From Aquatica leii (taxonomy: Eukaryota > Arthropoda > Insecta > Coleoptera > Lampyridae): DNA of 64,000 bases. Location of the stretch: positions 280,587,482-280,651,481 of the forward strand of contig CM069432.1 in the NCBI GenBank assembly GCA_035610365.1, written 5' to 3'. Below are positions 33,601 to 43,500 of this stretch, in pieces. The notes under the pieces were generated by a model that ran no database searches, was not told where the DNA came from, and worked only from the letters and a program-made list of their open reading frames with translations. The position numbers and the translations under genes are program-made. Within the stretch, counting starts at the first letter, position 1; each line of letters starts with the position of its first letter.

Positions 33601-34426
33601 TCCTCGCAAATTAACTTTAGCAGGTTCAATTTTAGCGGTTGTTTATCGTATAGGTAAGTTTTTTATAGTCGATATATAACTGTAAATAGTTATAAAGGTG
33701 CAGAACGTTGTCAGGCTAATTTTAAACTCGCGTAATTTAAAACACTTTTGTTACACTCTAAATTTACAGTTACTTTTAATACGTAGTAACTTACACTGCT
33801 AGATGGCGCCGTCATCAAATTTCGTTTACGGTTATCCCTTTTGTATATACATATAAAGCTATACCGTGTGTTGATCCAATTGTGCATTGCTTTACCCCTA
33901 ATATCTATTACGTTATAGTTTCACCTTTCCAATTTATATAAAAATATTTTGAATTACGGGGGTTTAACATTAAATTCACAACGTTCTCCGCCTTTATAGC
34001 TATTTACAGTTAATGGCACCGCTATCAAATTCGATATATAACTTTTTCAAATAACTGTTTGTAGCATTTGTCGAAGATAATTCTTTTTGGTGGTTAGCTG
34101 TGTGCTTAGCGCTTATGGGATCAATAAGATGTTTTTTTCAAATCAACTATCCTTTGATATTTGTTGAAATGTATAAAGAACGTTTTGTAACAGCGTTTTC
34201 ATTGTATTTAGTGGTATGTGGAATCATAACATTACTTTCAGGAGTATTAATAGGTAAGAAAAATATAATAAAACTACAAATAAAAAAAAATGTTTTAGGA
34301 GTTGTAAAAACACACACTCAAAGTAATATAATGGTTGTACATTTGTTATCTGCAATGTACGGAATTTGTGCAGCAACATGGCTAGCAGAAATGTTTATCA
34401 CAAGATTTATTAAAAAAAGTCTTTAA
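27534..34426 (+). CDS. SLC16-type (monocarboxylate-transporter-like) carrier, gene 1, exons 3-8
   Basis: A multi-pass major-facilitator carrier; SLC16 members move monocarboxylates or related small molecules across membranes, and the substrate here is unknown. Six exons join in compatible phase: 27534-27674, 27723-27995, 28044-28149, 33361-33653, 34065-34253 and 34299-34426, giving 376 residues to a TAA. Family features are NYYFVKKSNF (the YF.K/R signature after TM4), [20 protein letters not shown] (TM6), a hydrophilic loop (exon 5), WIRFAKYLDLGLFLDPIYVN entering TM7, and TM7-TM12 in exons 6-8. The start is missing; by comparison with gene 2 two exons (about 80 codons) should lie left of the window. 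No stop or frameshift is seen, so it is probably functional. Assignment to SLC16 is firm, the exact member is not. Confidence 0.85.
27723..27995 (+). CDS. Gene 1 exon 4
   Basis: Acceptor ACCTTTAG/GATTAGG, donor GACG/GTAATT (weaker than the GTAAGT of gene 2). Encodes [10 protein letters not shown]... to PVKWYKKKKLLDAIDG, covering TM4-TM6. A 48-bp intron follows. Confidence 0.85.
28044..28149 (+). CDS. Gene 1 exon 5 (cytosolic loop)
   Basis: This exon is too short for ordinary ORF calling. Acceptor TTGTTTTAG/ACAAAACAG, donor CTTTTG/GTAAAG. In phase it reads DKTEQNAHQNRIPKAQE... to KECCKMCSSF and joins exon 6 through a TGG codon. Gene 2 has a matching acceptor and first codons at 63985. It encodes the hydrophilic loop between TM6 and TM7. 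Confidence 0.72.
28150..29299. other. Left part of gene 1 intron 5, no gene seen
   Basis: Intron 5 runs 28150-33360. This part has no recognisable coding; a short ORF at 28239-28436 shows no domain. The end near 29040-29100 may belong to the 3' region of the minus-strand LINE that follows. Confidence 0.5.
29300..32945 (-). pseudogene. R1-clade-like LINE remnant in gene 1 intron 5
   Basis: Minus-strand pieces occur in LINE order. ORF1 C-terminal part runs from about 32940 (VVFIPDESLPDSIERPF), with zinc knuckles at 32545-32279 (CFNCQNLGYYLNDC, CGHC). The EEP endonuclease is at 32118-31792 (VGVYWPPS, IIIAGDFNSI). A linker with PWWSPKLNRLRR is at 31454-31254. RT is at 30853-30209 (LITILKPGKKHLVNLNSYVP, IFIDISGSFNNVWW, AYADDITVT), followed by a C-terminal piece at 30094-29864 and a CCHC-like finger at 29624-29313. 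Gaps, stops and frame changes make it inactive. It lies antisense to gene 1. Confidence 0.75.
33361..33653 (+). CDS. Gene 1 exon 6
   Basis: Acceptor TGTGTTTTAG/GATACG, donor CGTATAG/GTAAGT. Encodes IRFAKYLDLGLFLDPIYVNT through KLTLAGSILAVVYRI, covering TM7-TM9. Phase 2 in, phase 1 out. Confidence 0.83.
33654..34064 (+). other. Gene 1 intron 6
   Basis: 411 bp, AT-rich. GATGGCGCCGTCATCAAATT near 33803 and ATGGCACCGCTATCAAATTC near 34013 form a loose direct repeat. Nothing else is recognised. Confidence 0.6.
34065..34253 (+). CDS. Gene 1 exon 7
   Basis: Acceptor CTGTTTGTAG/CATTTG, donor TTAATAG/GTAAGA. Encodes AFVEDNSFWWLAVCLALMGS through CGIITLLSGVLIG (TM10-TM11). Confidence 0.83.
34299..34426 (+). 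CDS. Gene 1 exon 8 with stop
   Basis: Follows a 45-bp intron (34254-34298, GT...TTTTAG) that is in frame and stop-free, so an ORF caller merges exons 7 and 8. Encodes VVKTHTQSNIMVVHLLSAMY to ITRFIKKSL and TAA (TM12 and a short tail). Confidence 0.8.
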
Positions 34427-34493
34427 AAATTGAAACAATGATTGTAGCATTAGCAATTTAAAGAAGCTGAATAGAAGATTAAAGTTTTGTATA

Positions 34494-34512
34494 AATAAAT
34501 AGTATTAATAAA
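34494..34512 (+). terminator. Poly(A) signals of gene 1
   Basis: AATAAA at 34494-34499 and again at 34507-34512, about 70-85 bp after the stop codon. Confidence 0.6.
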
Positions 34513-34539
34513 AGAACACATCTTAAGCTATAAAATCTC

Positions 34540-35507
34540 AGTAGTATAGTAGTGCCGGTTCTAGCGCAAATTTTCCCGCGCTTTTAAAAAATTCGAATTT
34601 CGTGTAAGTTTGGGCAAGATCGGAGTTTCTTTGGCTGTGTTCGTGTGCGCGCGCAGTTTTCAAATTTGAATTTCCTGTAAGTTCCGGTTTGGACAAGTTT
34701 GAGTTTTGGAAAGGGGGGGTAGTAACCACACTTCCCGCGCATTATAAAAATGTGATTTTCGTTTGCTCACTTGTGTAAGTTCGGCCGCTTTAAATTTCTA
34801 GCGTTTGCGTATCATGCATATTAATACATAATTAAGTTAAAGTAAGTTAAATAGGTAGAAATAAAACTATCATCAACAAAAAAGTAGTTCCCCTACTAAA
34901 ATGCTCTCTCATTAAATTTTGTTTATCACACGCGACATCTACAAACAGCTTTGCAAACCGACCACTTTGCAAACCGCTTTGCGAACCGACCACTTTGCAA
35001 ACCGCTTTGCAAACCAACCACTTTGCAGACCGCTTTACAAACAGGTGGTTTGTTTGCAAACAACTGTACAGATGGTTCGTTTACTAACAGCTAGTTGCTT
35101 TGCCTTTTTTTGGTTTTTCAATGATTACTTGGTGTGCTAAGACAGTTTTCGCTTTCTGCTTTAGACCAATTGTAATTAACCACGCCCATTAACCACACCT
35201 CTAACAACACTTATCTATCAATTTGTTTGGTCAAAAAGCACATTGGTTTGTTACCTTAGTTCGAAAGTTGTAATTTGAAACCGGAATATTAAAAGTCGAC
35301 GCCCAAATTTGTAATTTGACACCAGAAATTCCCCTTTCAAAAACTCAAACTTGCCCGAACCCAAACTTACACGAAATTCAAATTTTAAAACTGCGCGCGC
35401 ACACGAACACAGCCAAAGAAACTCCGATCTTGCCCAAACTTACACGAAATTCAAATTTTTTAAAAGCGCGGGAAAATTTGCGCTAGAACCGGCACTACTA
35501 TACTACT
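34540..35507. mobile_element. Foldback-like element with arms of about 180 bp
   Basis: The left arm (34540 to about 34725, from AGTAGTATAGTAGTGCCGG) and right arm (about 35327 to 35507) are near-perfect inverted repeats of about 180 bp. Each holds two versions of AATTTGAATTTCGTGTAAG. AATCTC flanks both sides (34534-34539 and 35508-35513), consistent with a 6-bp target duplication. No transposase is encoded. The class is unknown; it could be a long-TIR MITE. It starts about 28 bp after the second poly(A) signal of gene 1. Confidence 0.75.
34955..35038 (+). repeat. Three 28-bp tandem repeats inside the foldback element
   Basis: Units begin at 34955, 34983 and 35011 with (A/G)AACC.ACCACTTTGCA, the third more diverged. 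Similar but disordered blocks continue to about 35075. Confidence 0.75.
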
Positions 35508-35513
35508 AATCTC

Positions 35514-37443
35514 AATTAAAAAAATTTGATTTTGTCATAGTTAAATATTAAGATTCTATAAAAATGTAATTTAAAAATAAAACAAAATAAGAATTGTGGA
35601 AACTGAACTACCCCTATCTGCCGCATAGGGACGCGCCCGGTTAGGGTTACAAGTGTCTCCGTCAAGAACAAAAAAAATATCTAGAAAACTGGAAGGTAGG
35701 GAGCCTTAAAGATCTCCTGCGAACCAAACAGGATTACGCGCCTTAAGGAACTGCACTTTGCAGTGCGGAGACAGCAAACCCGGGGCTACCCTAGCTGAGA
35801 TAGCACTTTCTTTCAACTTGTCTTGGGTGCTTCTCTTTAATTTTCCCAATCTAATCTCTTCAGCCTTTTGAAGCTTTTAGGTTACAAAGGCTAGAGATCC
35901 ACTACTCTTATACTTCCCGCTTAAAAAAAAATAAACAAATAAATAAAAATAAAAACATATATATTGATAGGCTAATAATAACCCGGTAGAAAACATGGCT
36001 CCTTAAAAAACTATTATGAACACACTAATAAACCAAACCAATGTTACCGCACAGAAAAAATTAGAGATTCAAATACCGGTATTAGGAAAAATAATAGTAG
36101 AAAACAGTAGCACTAAAAAAGAAAGTTCAGTATTAAAATTAAACAGAGAGTGGGACTGCTCAGTAAAGTATCAGTAAAGAAATAACTACAGAAGAACAAA
36201 TGAGAACCAGTTGAGAAACAAATTTATGAAGTAGACTTACAAACTGAAAGTATCAAGTTGAGTGACGCAGAGACACAAACCACACAATGGAATGGCATAG
36301 GCGACTGTGTTACCAACCTATACTATAATGGGTCCTGTTGGTAACAACCACGTCACCATGGCTAGCTACAATATTGGTGATTGGTCGTGGTTGAAAAAAC
36401 AAGGCGCTAGTTATCTGCCGTCATCAACGAATATTTTACGATATCCACAGCTGCGCAACGTTTGACTCAAATAACAGAGATCCCAAACCTTGAATATTGG
36501 ATTTATTTCAACTCTACCAAATTTGCTTTAAGGATTCTAAAATATCAAAAGCAACGTGGCCAACGCTATTTTACCTGTGGAGGTCAATTAAATCGAGAAT
36601 CGCTTTGATTTTGTAAGAAACAATTCTTCATTCTAGTGAAATCTCTAAAAGCGCAATAGAAATAACCGACCATAAAAATTAAATAGTAAGAAGAATTACT
36701 TACAATTAGCATACGCCTTATCGAACTCGACCCTCTCACAGTGCCTTAAAACCGGAAAGTGAACAAGGTAAAGTGAGCGCCTACCAAGTAACTACCAAAT
36801 AATATGAAATTATCCTATCTAGTGGGATCCAAAAACCAGTGGCGTAGTAAAATTTATGTAATGACACGTAACAACGCATCAATTCCTAATATCGATGAAA
36901 TAGACACGTTGGAAAAAACAAAAGCAAAGACCGCACATGGGATAATCGTGTATTTACATACGCGCGTAAAGAATAATCTAATGAAGTTTTGTATTACTGA
37001 TCTCATCATGCGGTAACAAAAAAAATTGTGTCACAGGATTGCAACTTTTCTGTTTATGATTTTTACACATTTTTAAATCTTTATTTATAATACCTATTTA
37101 CTTTGAACAATTACATATATAACATTTTAATTTTGTAAAATTTTATAGTATGTGTAATATAATAATATATTAAAAATAAATTTAAATTTAATGAAATAAA
37201 ATGCTTAGATATCTGGTAATATACGGTAAAAGTAATAAAACTGACAGAAAATTAAATATAATATATTTGTTTAGTAAAATATCTTTGTTTGAATTCTACG
37301 TTAGCCATAAAAGACAGTTTTTTAATCAGAATTGCGCAAACGTAAGTTAAATAAGATGTGGTTTATAAGATAACAATTAAATATCAAAACTTTAGTTATT
37401 TTGAGAGCAATATTTAAAATTTAGTATTTCAAATAAGTATACA
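35514..37443. other. Intergenic region between the two transporter genes
   Basis: 35590-36200 is less AT-rich and ends in an A-rich stretch, then an ATG-started broken frame near 36015 (NTLINQTNVTAQKKLEIQIP). This resembles the 5' UTR and ORF1 start of a LINE, but the support is weak. A short frame at 36804-37016 has no domain. The last few hundred bases, very AT-rich, should hold the gene 2 promoter and 5' UTR, which I cannot delimit. Confidence 0.4.
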
Positions 37444-37557
37444 ATGTCAGAGAAAAATATTAGTAAAGAAGATGTACCTAAAATACAAGGATATGAATTC
37501 GTGCCACCTGATGGAGGTTGGGGTTACATGGTTGCACTGTCTATGATAGTAACTTTT
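37444..37557 (+). CDS. Gene 2 exon 1
   Basis: 38 codons from ATG to ATAGTAACTTTT, donor GTAAGT at 37558. Reading through the donor gives a false frame that ends 49 codons later; the true frame resumes at 37610 after a 52-bp intron. Confidence 0.78.
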
Positions 37558-40500
37558 GTAAGTACTGCAACTGATAGTTTTTACAAAACATATAATAATT
37601 TCGATTTAGAATATTACATATATGCCTATAGTTGCGTTTGGTATTATCTATGGACAATTTTTGGAAAATCTTACAGACGAAGCAAGTGCAACTGGATTGA
37701 TTAATGGCAGTACACTAGCAATTCAATGGTGTTCAGGTAAAAAAACATATTTTAAACATATATACAATTAGGCTTGTCCGAAACTACCCAATATCATAGA
37801 TCATAACCAGTAAAACGAAATCTATCGCCGTTTACAAACAACTCATACATCTACTATTGCAAATTTTACCGTTTGTAAAAAACAGTATGCGACAGGTAGT
37901 GTTATTGTTATAAAAAATTGTCAACAAACTACAATTTACACTTTTTTAAATAAACTACATATGCATAACATTTCGTTATTTCTATTGTGTATGCCATAAA
38001 AATCTATTCTCTAAATATTTCTTAAATAAATAAGAAAAAACGAAAACTTGTTTAAAGCGGAAAATTTACTTGATTCCGCAAGTTTTCGTTTTAACTGTCT
38101 TACAAATATTATTATTACATTTTTTTAACAACAGATAGTGAACATGATTATGTGAAAAAAACATTTCTTATTTGGTTCACTTAACACTAACATTTTTGTT
38201 GTCAACTCCATACGACTGTTTGCAAAACGAATGTTATTGATCTTGTCTGAAAATTGCATTTACAATTACTATTTAGGATCTTTGCATAGGAGTAGTCGGT
38301 GTTGTTCCAGCTATTTGCGAGTGACTAAGCTGGTTTTAGCCAATCAATAGATACATATGTTGCTTACGTTTCCCAGAGCAGTGGAAAATTTTTCGAATCT
38401 GCTTTCAACTAGAAAAAGTCTTTGGTATGCAAGACTTAATGGTTTGTTACTAGCTTTAGGTCTTACGAACCTTGCACGGTCAACTCACACAGTCGGAGAT
38501 AAGGGAGGTTCAAGTGAATAATAATTAAGGGCGCCAGATCATTTATAATTAACACTTCTGACTCGATCAAGACAGACGGTCCAATCCTTGTTACTCTGGT
38601 GTTCGGGTAACCACAATTAAAAGAAAAAGGTATGTTACCATAAAAGTAAGATTAACAGGTATAAAAACTTTAATTTAGTAACGTAGAATATTAACAAGAG
38701 TATATCTAATTTTCAATTCATAAATGCCAGAAGTATCGGCAACACACAATACATAGGTTAAGCCGAAGCGAATAATGAAGAAAATTTTGTAATAAATATC
38801 GTTCGTACACAGCATGCGATATACACAATTAATGAAATTACCTTAATGGTATTGCAACCATAATCGTAATTACGGAAATTAACATAAACAAAAGTTCCGT
38901 GAGTGACTTTTCTGACAGCGAAAAAAATTAATTAAATAAACTTACCCACAATCCAGCACCTACTTGAGCGAAGAAAACGTTTTCCTCGGTAAGTGAGCCT
39001 GGAATAGATATAGAATAGCAAATCGTGTCAACACAATAACTCACGAAGATAAGAAACTACAAAATCGTTAATAATAATAAAGGAAATAAGATATAAAAAC
39101 CCGTTGTGTCGAATGCTGTTATGTGCGATTACGAAAAAGTGGGTATCGCAATCGACTGGCGTATAAGAAATAACCTCTCAAAGGTAAATGCTGGTCGAGA
39201 CTTCGTTTTCGTTGTGGATAATATGCCTTCCAGAATCTTAAGCGTTCGGTGACGGTATTTATCAATAGTATTAATTCTTCATTGTTTTTCTATTAAATCA
39301 AACATGTGGTCAAAGCGCGACGAAACGGCTATCAAATTAATAAAGATATTACAAAAGAATCCTAACAAACCGGATTCAAATATCTTACCCTGTGCCGAAT
39401 AAATTACGATAAATTCGTAATTAACTTATAATTTCCTGCCCATCACAGTGGATGCACTTAAAATGTTTGGATCTTAAACGACACAGACCGTCTTCAAAAT
39501 GAATTCCGCAACATGTCAGTAACCAGAAAGATCGGCAGAGGGCGTCAAAACCGGAATATAATTTTAATTCGATATACAGGGTACTACGTTATGAAAATTT
39601 CGCACGTAACAGGTTTTTTGACCATGTCTTGTCTGATGAAGACGTAAGCGCAAGTTTGTAAATCTTTATTTATGCAAATAAGGATTATTGTGGTGCATGG
39701 TAACTTCAGATGCCAGTTCATGCATGTGAATTTTTAGTTTATCCACAAATTAAACGATGATGTTATTTGCGTAAGGTCAACAAGTTCTCCTGAAAAGCAT
39801 TAAGTGTGTTAGAAAGCCTTAACAATATTGTGAACAGGACTTGTACCCAGTGGGTAAAAACTTTCGATTTTACCGTTTGACCAGAGGATGGTACGCTGTG
39901 GTTCTAAAACGTTTAATTCCAAAAATAGATGCAAACACTGTGACACTTACTCCGGGTCAAACTTCTTAGCTGTAATAGCAAGCTAGAAAACGGTACGGTT
40001 CTCGGGCGCCAGATTTGTTAGAGGAGTTTACTCTCCTGTTCGACGGTATTGTCAGGGTAACTGCAGTGAAAACACGGGGTCCAGGGCTTCGAACGGATTT
40101 AAAAGCGGAGCGAGGCGACGGAAATAAAAAGCAACGATAAATAAATAAAAATAACTTTATTTTATTCTTAAAGAAAACGTTTCGGTATTTCGGCGAGCTG
40201 AAGCGGCGGACACCACAACCAAGCAAGCGTAGGATGAGCTATAAACCAATGAATAATTAGCGTGCGTTTGGCCAGCGGCGATATCGGTGACCAAGTCAAC
40301 ATGGAATATCGGTATTAACCTCCATCGGATCGGTGGAAAAGATTATTCGGGTGCAGATATTCGGGGAACAGACGTGGTTGAGAGTGGAACCAGTAGCCGT
40401 GCGAAATTCTTTCAACACGTTACTGGAACTCAGTGTTGACAGACTGTTACGCAAGCCAAAGCCCGACATTACGAACGCGACGGCCGGTAAGGAGGGTTAG

Positions 40501-43500
40501 AGAAGGGTAGACGGGGAGGTTTGGTTAATATAATTAAAGCGGCCTAGCTTGTGGTTCAGCTGGTGCACTGGGATCCAGGACTCCTCTTCGGATTGAGCTT
40601 CAACTTGAACTGCGTTGAGGTCCCGGTTTTATTGCGGACGATCAGAAGAGGGAGAACGACTTTAAGCGGAGATAACATGCGGTCTGACGAGTGGGAAATT
40701 TTCTTTAATTATTTATTTACAAACGGACAACGGGTATTTATTACAATCTTTACTAAAATAAAATAAATTAGTCTTAATAGTAACAATAGCATAAATAAAT
40801 GGCAGTTTCTTAATACCAAATAATTCAAAAATACCAATAAATAACCTAACTCGGTAATAAAATAAAGTAAATACAGTTCAATAAAACAACGTGAATCGCA
40901 CTTAAATTTAAATTAGTAACGGTTCGTTACAACGCAACCAGGAGCTTTAAAATTAACGGCTTTAATCTGTAATTATAGTTGTTGGTGTCCCAAAACGGGC
41001 AATCCATCAGTAGTAGAATGATTGAGCGAATGTTAATGTACCTATTAATGCACGTTAGATAAGGAGTAAAACGTCTAAATTTTTAGAAAAACCATACAAA
41101 GCGTTCTGTGATTAGTTTTATTGTAGGTGATGTCGCAAAAAAAACTAATTAATTACTTTGTGTGGAGAAAAATGACAAAGGAGTATGGATCACGCAATGC
41201 TCGGGATCTCTTTAAGAGACCACATCAGAAATGAGGAAATCAGGAGAAGAACCAAGGTAACCGATGTGATGGTACGAATAGCGGAGATGATGTGACGTTG
41301 GGTGGGAGATGTAGCGATACAGAAAAATGATAGATAGACAACCCGAGTAGTACAGTGGCGGTCGCGTGGAACAAAGAGAAGCAGAGGAAGGCCACAAAGA
41401 CGCTGGACGGATGACGTTAAAGAGACAGCTGGAAAAAAATGGTATCCAAATAGTCCAAGACAAGAGAAAGAGTGGAAAATGTTGGAAGAGGCCTAAATCC
41501 AGGAGTGGACAAAAGAAGATAGAAGATATGTTGAATATCAGTGGAAAATTGTTTAATCGAATGAAGATGTTTTGATTAAATGGGCGAAGCTTTTTCCGAA
41601 TTTTGTCGAAAAGCAAATGTGACAAGTTTATGGTTGGTATTATATTGTAAAGGTTCTCCTTTCGACCAAGTGTCGGAAGTATTTGATGCTCATATAAATT
41701 GCAAGCATCTTTCTGTCATAATTCAATCAATTAAATTTAACAATATACTGTTTTTCGTAAAACGCTCAAAAACACATCTGAGATGGGAAGTATTTTCTGA
41801 ATCTGAATAGCGTGATTATTGCCGTTTTCGGAATGTGTTCGTCCTAGACCAGAATTTGGTGATAGGCCCTGACCAAATCTAGCGTAGAGAAAATTATTTT
41901 GCTTTTTAAAATGAATGAAAAGACATTGATGAGAAGACAGGGGTAGCTATCTGCGATGGTACAAGGGTTGAGTCTCTTATAATCGCTACAGATGCGACAA
42001 TCTTTAGTTTTTTGTATCAGGTGGAGAGGACTGGTCTATGAGCTTTTTGAAGAACGGCAGATTGTCTGTTCCATCATTATTTTGTATTCGGCCTTTGCTA
42101 TTGTTAGCTTGTTGAGTGGTACACTCCATGGTTTACTACTAGTTGGTGGGGCAGTGGTTTCAATAAAATGTGTCGTATTGTGTTTTGCACCGAGACTATT
42201 TAAAGAAGAGATTCCCGGAAAGACTTTATTGATATCTAGGAATTTAATATTTAAATTTATCAAGTTAATATTAGTAGTAATAGCTGTGTCAGGAGTTTCT
42301 AGAAAGGTGCGATCGTCTATTAACTTTTGGTGACGAATATCGATCAATGCTTATGCAAGAAATCGGTAAACAATCACAATTACGCACTTGTGGCGTTTTG
42401 TTACCATAAGTATTTATTATTCTATTGTTTGCCACATACAACTACATGGTTCCAATTTTTTGTTAATTGTGTTTCTTGGAATTAAAGAAACATCTGCTCC
42501 CGAGTCAATTAAAATTTATATAGTGGGTCTCTAATTCCTTAATTAAAACTAAAATTGTAGAAAAAACGTAGAAACGGGCGAGGGGTATACCTTGCCATTT
42601 AGGCGTTTCCCTGGTCGTTGTTAATGTTGTGGACTAATTTGCATAGTGCAACATGTTTGTTAGATTTTTTTTAACGTGACATGGTACTAACATACCACAT
42701 GACTTGAAACGACTTCTCTGCCGATGTCGGTGTTTTAAACAAGTCTCAACTAGCTCTGTGATGATTTGATTTAGTAATTTGGTTATTTCGTCAGTAGGAT
42801 TTGATGACGTAAGTGCGCATATTTGATGCTGTTTAATTTCAGCAATTTTGTCGGCTATGGCTGCCAGCTTGTCTGATAAATTGATGCTTGTGGCTAGGAT
42901 TGACTGCATTTGAGGAAGTAACCGTTGCAGTCTTCAACAAGTTCTTGCAAAGAAGCGCTGCCCCCTAAGCCTGTCCGTTTCAGCAAACAGCTGTGAAGAA
43001 CGTCACCTAACTCGAGTTCTAAAATTAGTTTTTTTAGGTTTCTTTCACTTCTTTTCCACCTTGATTTCAATTACGTTAATCACGTGGTTAAATGAAGTTT
43101 TATCCGATTTTACGTTGTTCACATTCTTTGAATTTTTTCCTTTAATCACGTCGGTGTCACTAATTATGAACTTACAGCATTTATTGATTGTTCCCAATTA
43201 CACATATAATATATATAGTACTATTTACATTTGTGTATTATTCACTACTATCGAAGATAATTTATATCTAATACTAACGCTACGGTTGTAGTTACCAAAC
43301 CAAAAACGGATTATTAATTTTTTTTTTCTTGCCAACTTACGCTAATATCCCTAGCTGAGTAGTAGCTGTTTTGTCGTTGCTGTGTCCCCAAAAGTACGCT
43401 ATACAATAAATTTAGGGTTTATTCAGACAAAAGAAGGGAGAGAACGCCAATTTTTTGCAATAATGTCTGTTGCAAATGAATATTATGACCTTTCACAAAT

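Noticed and set aside
41580..41810. Plus-strand ORF of 76 codons
   Set aside because: It is antisense to the gypsy RNase H remnant ([15 protein letters not shown] block) on the minus strand.
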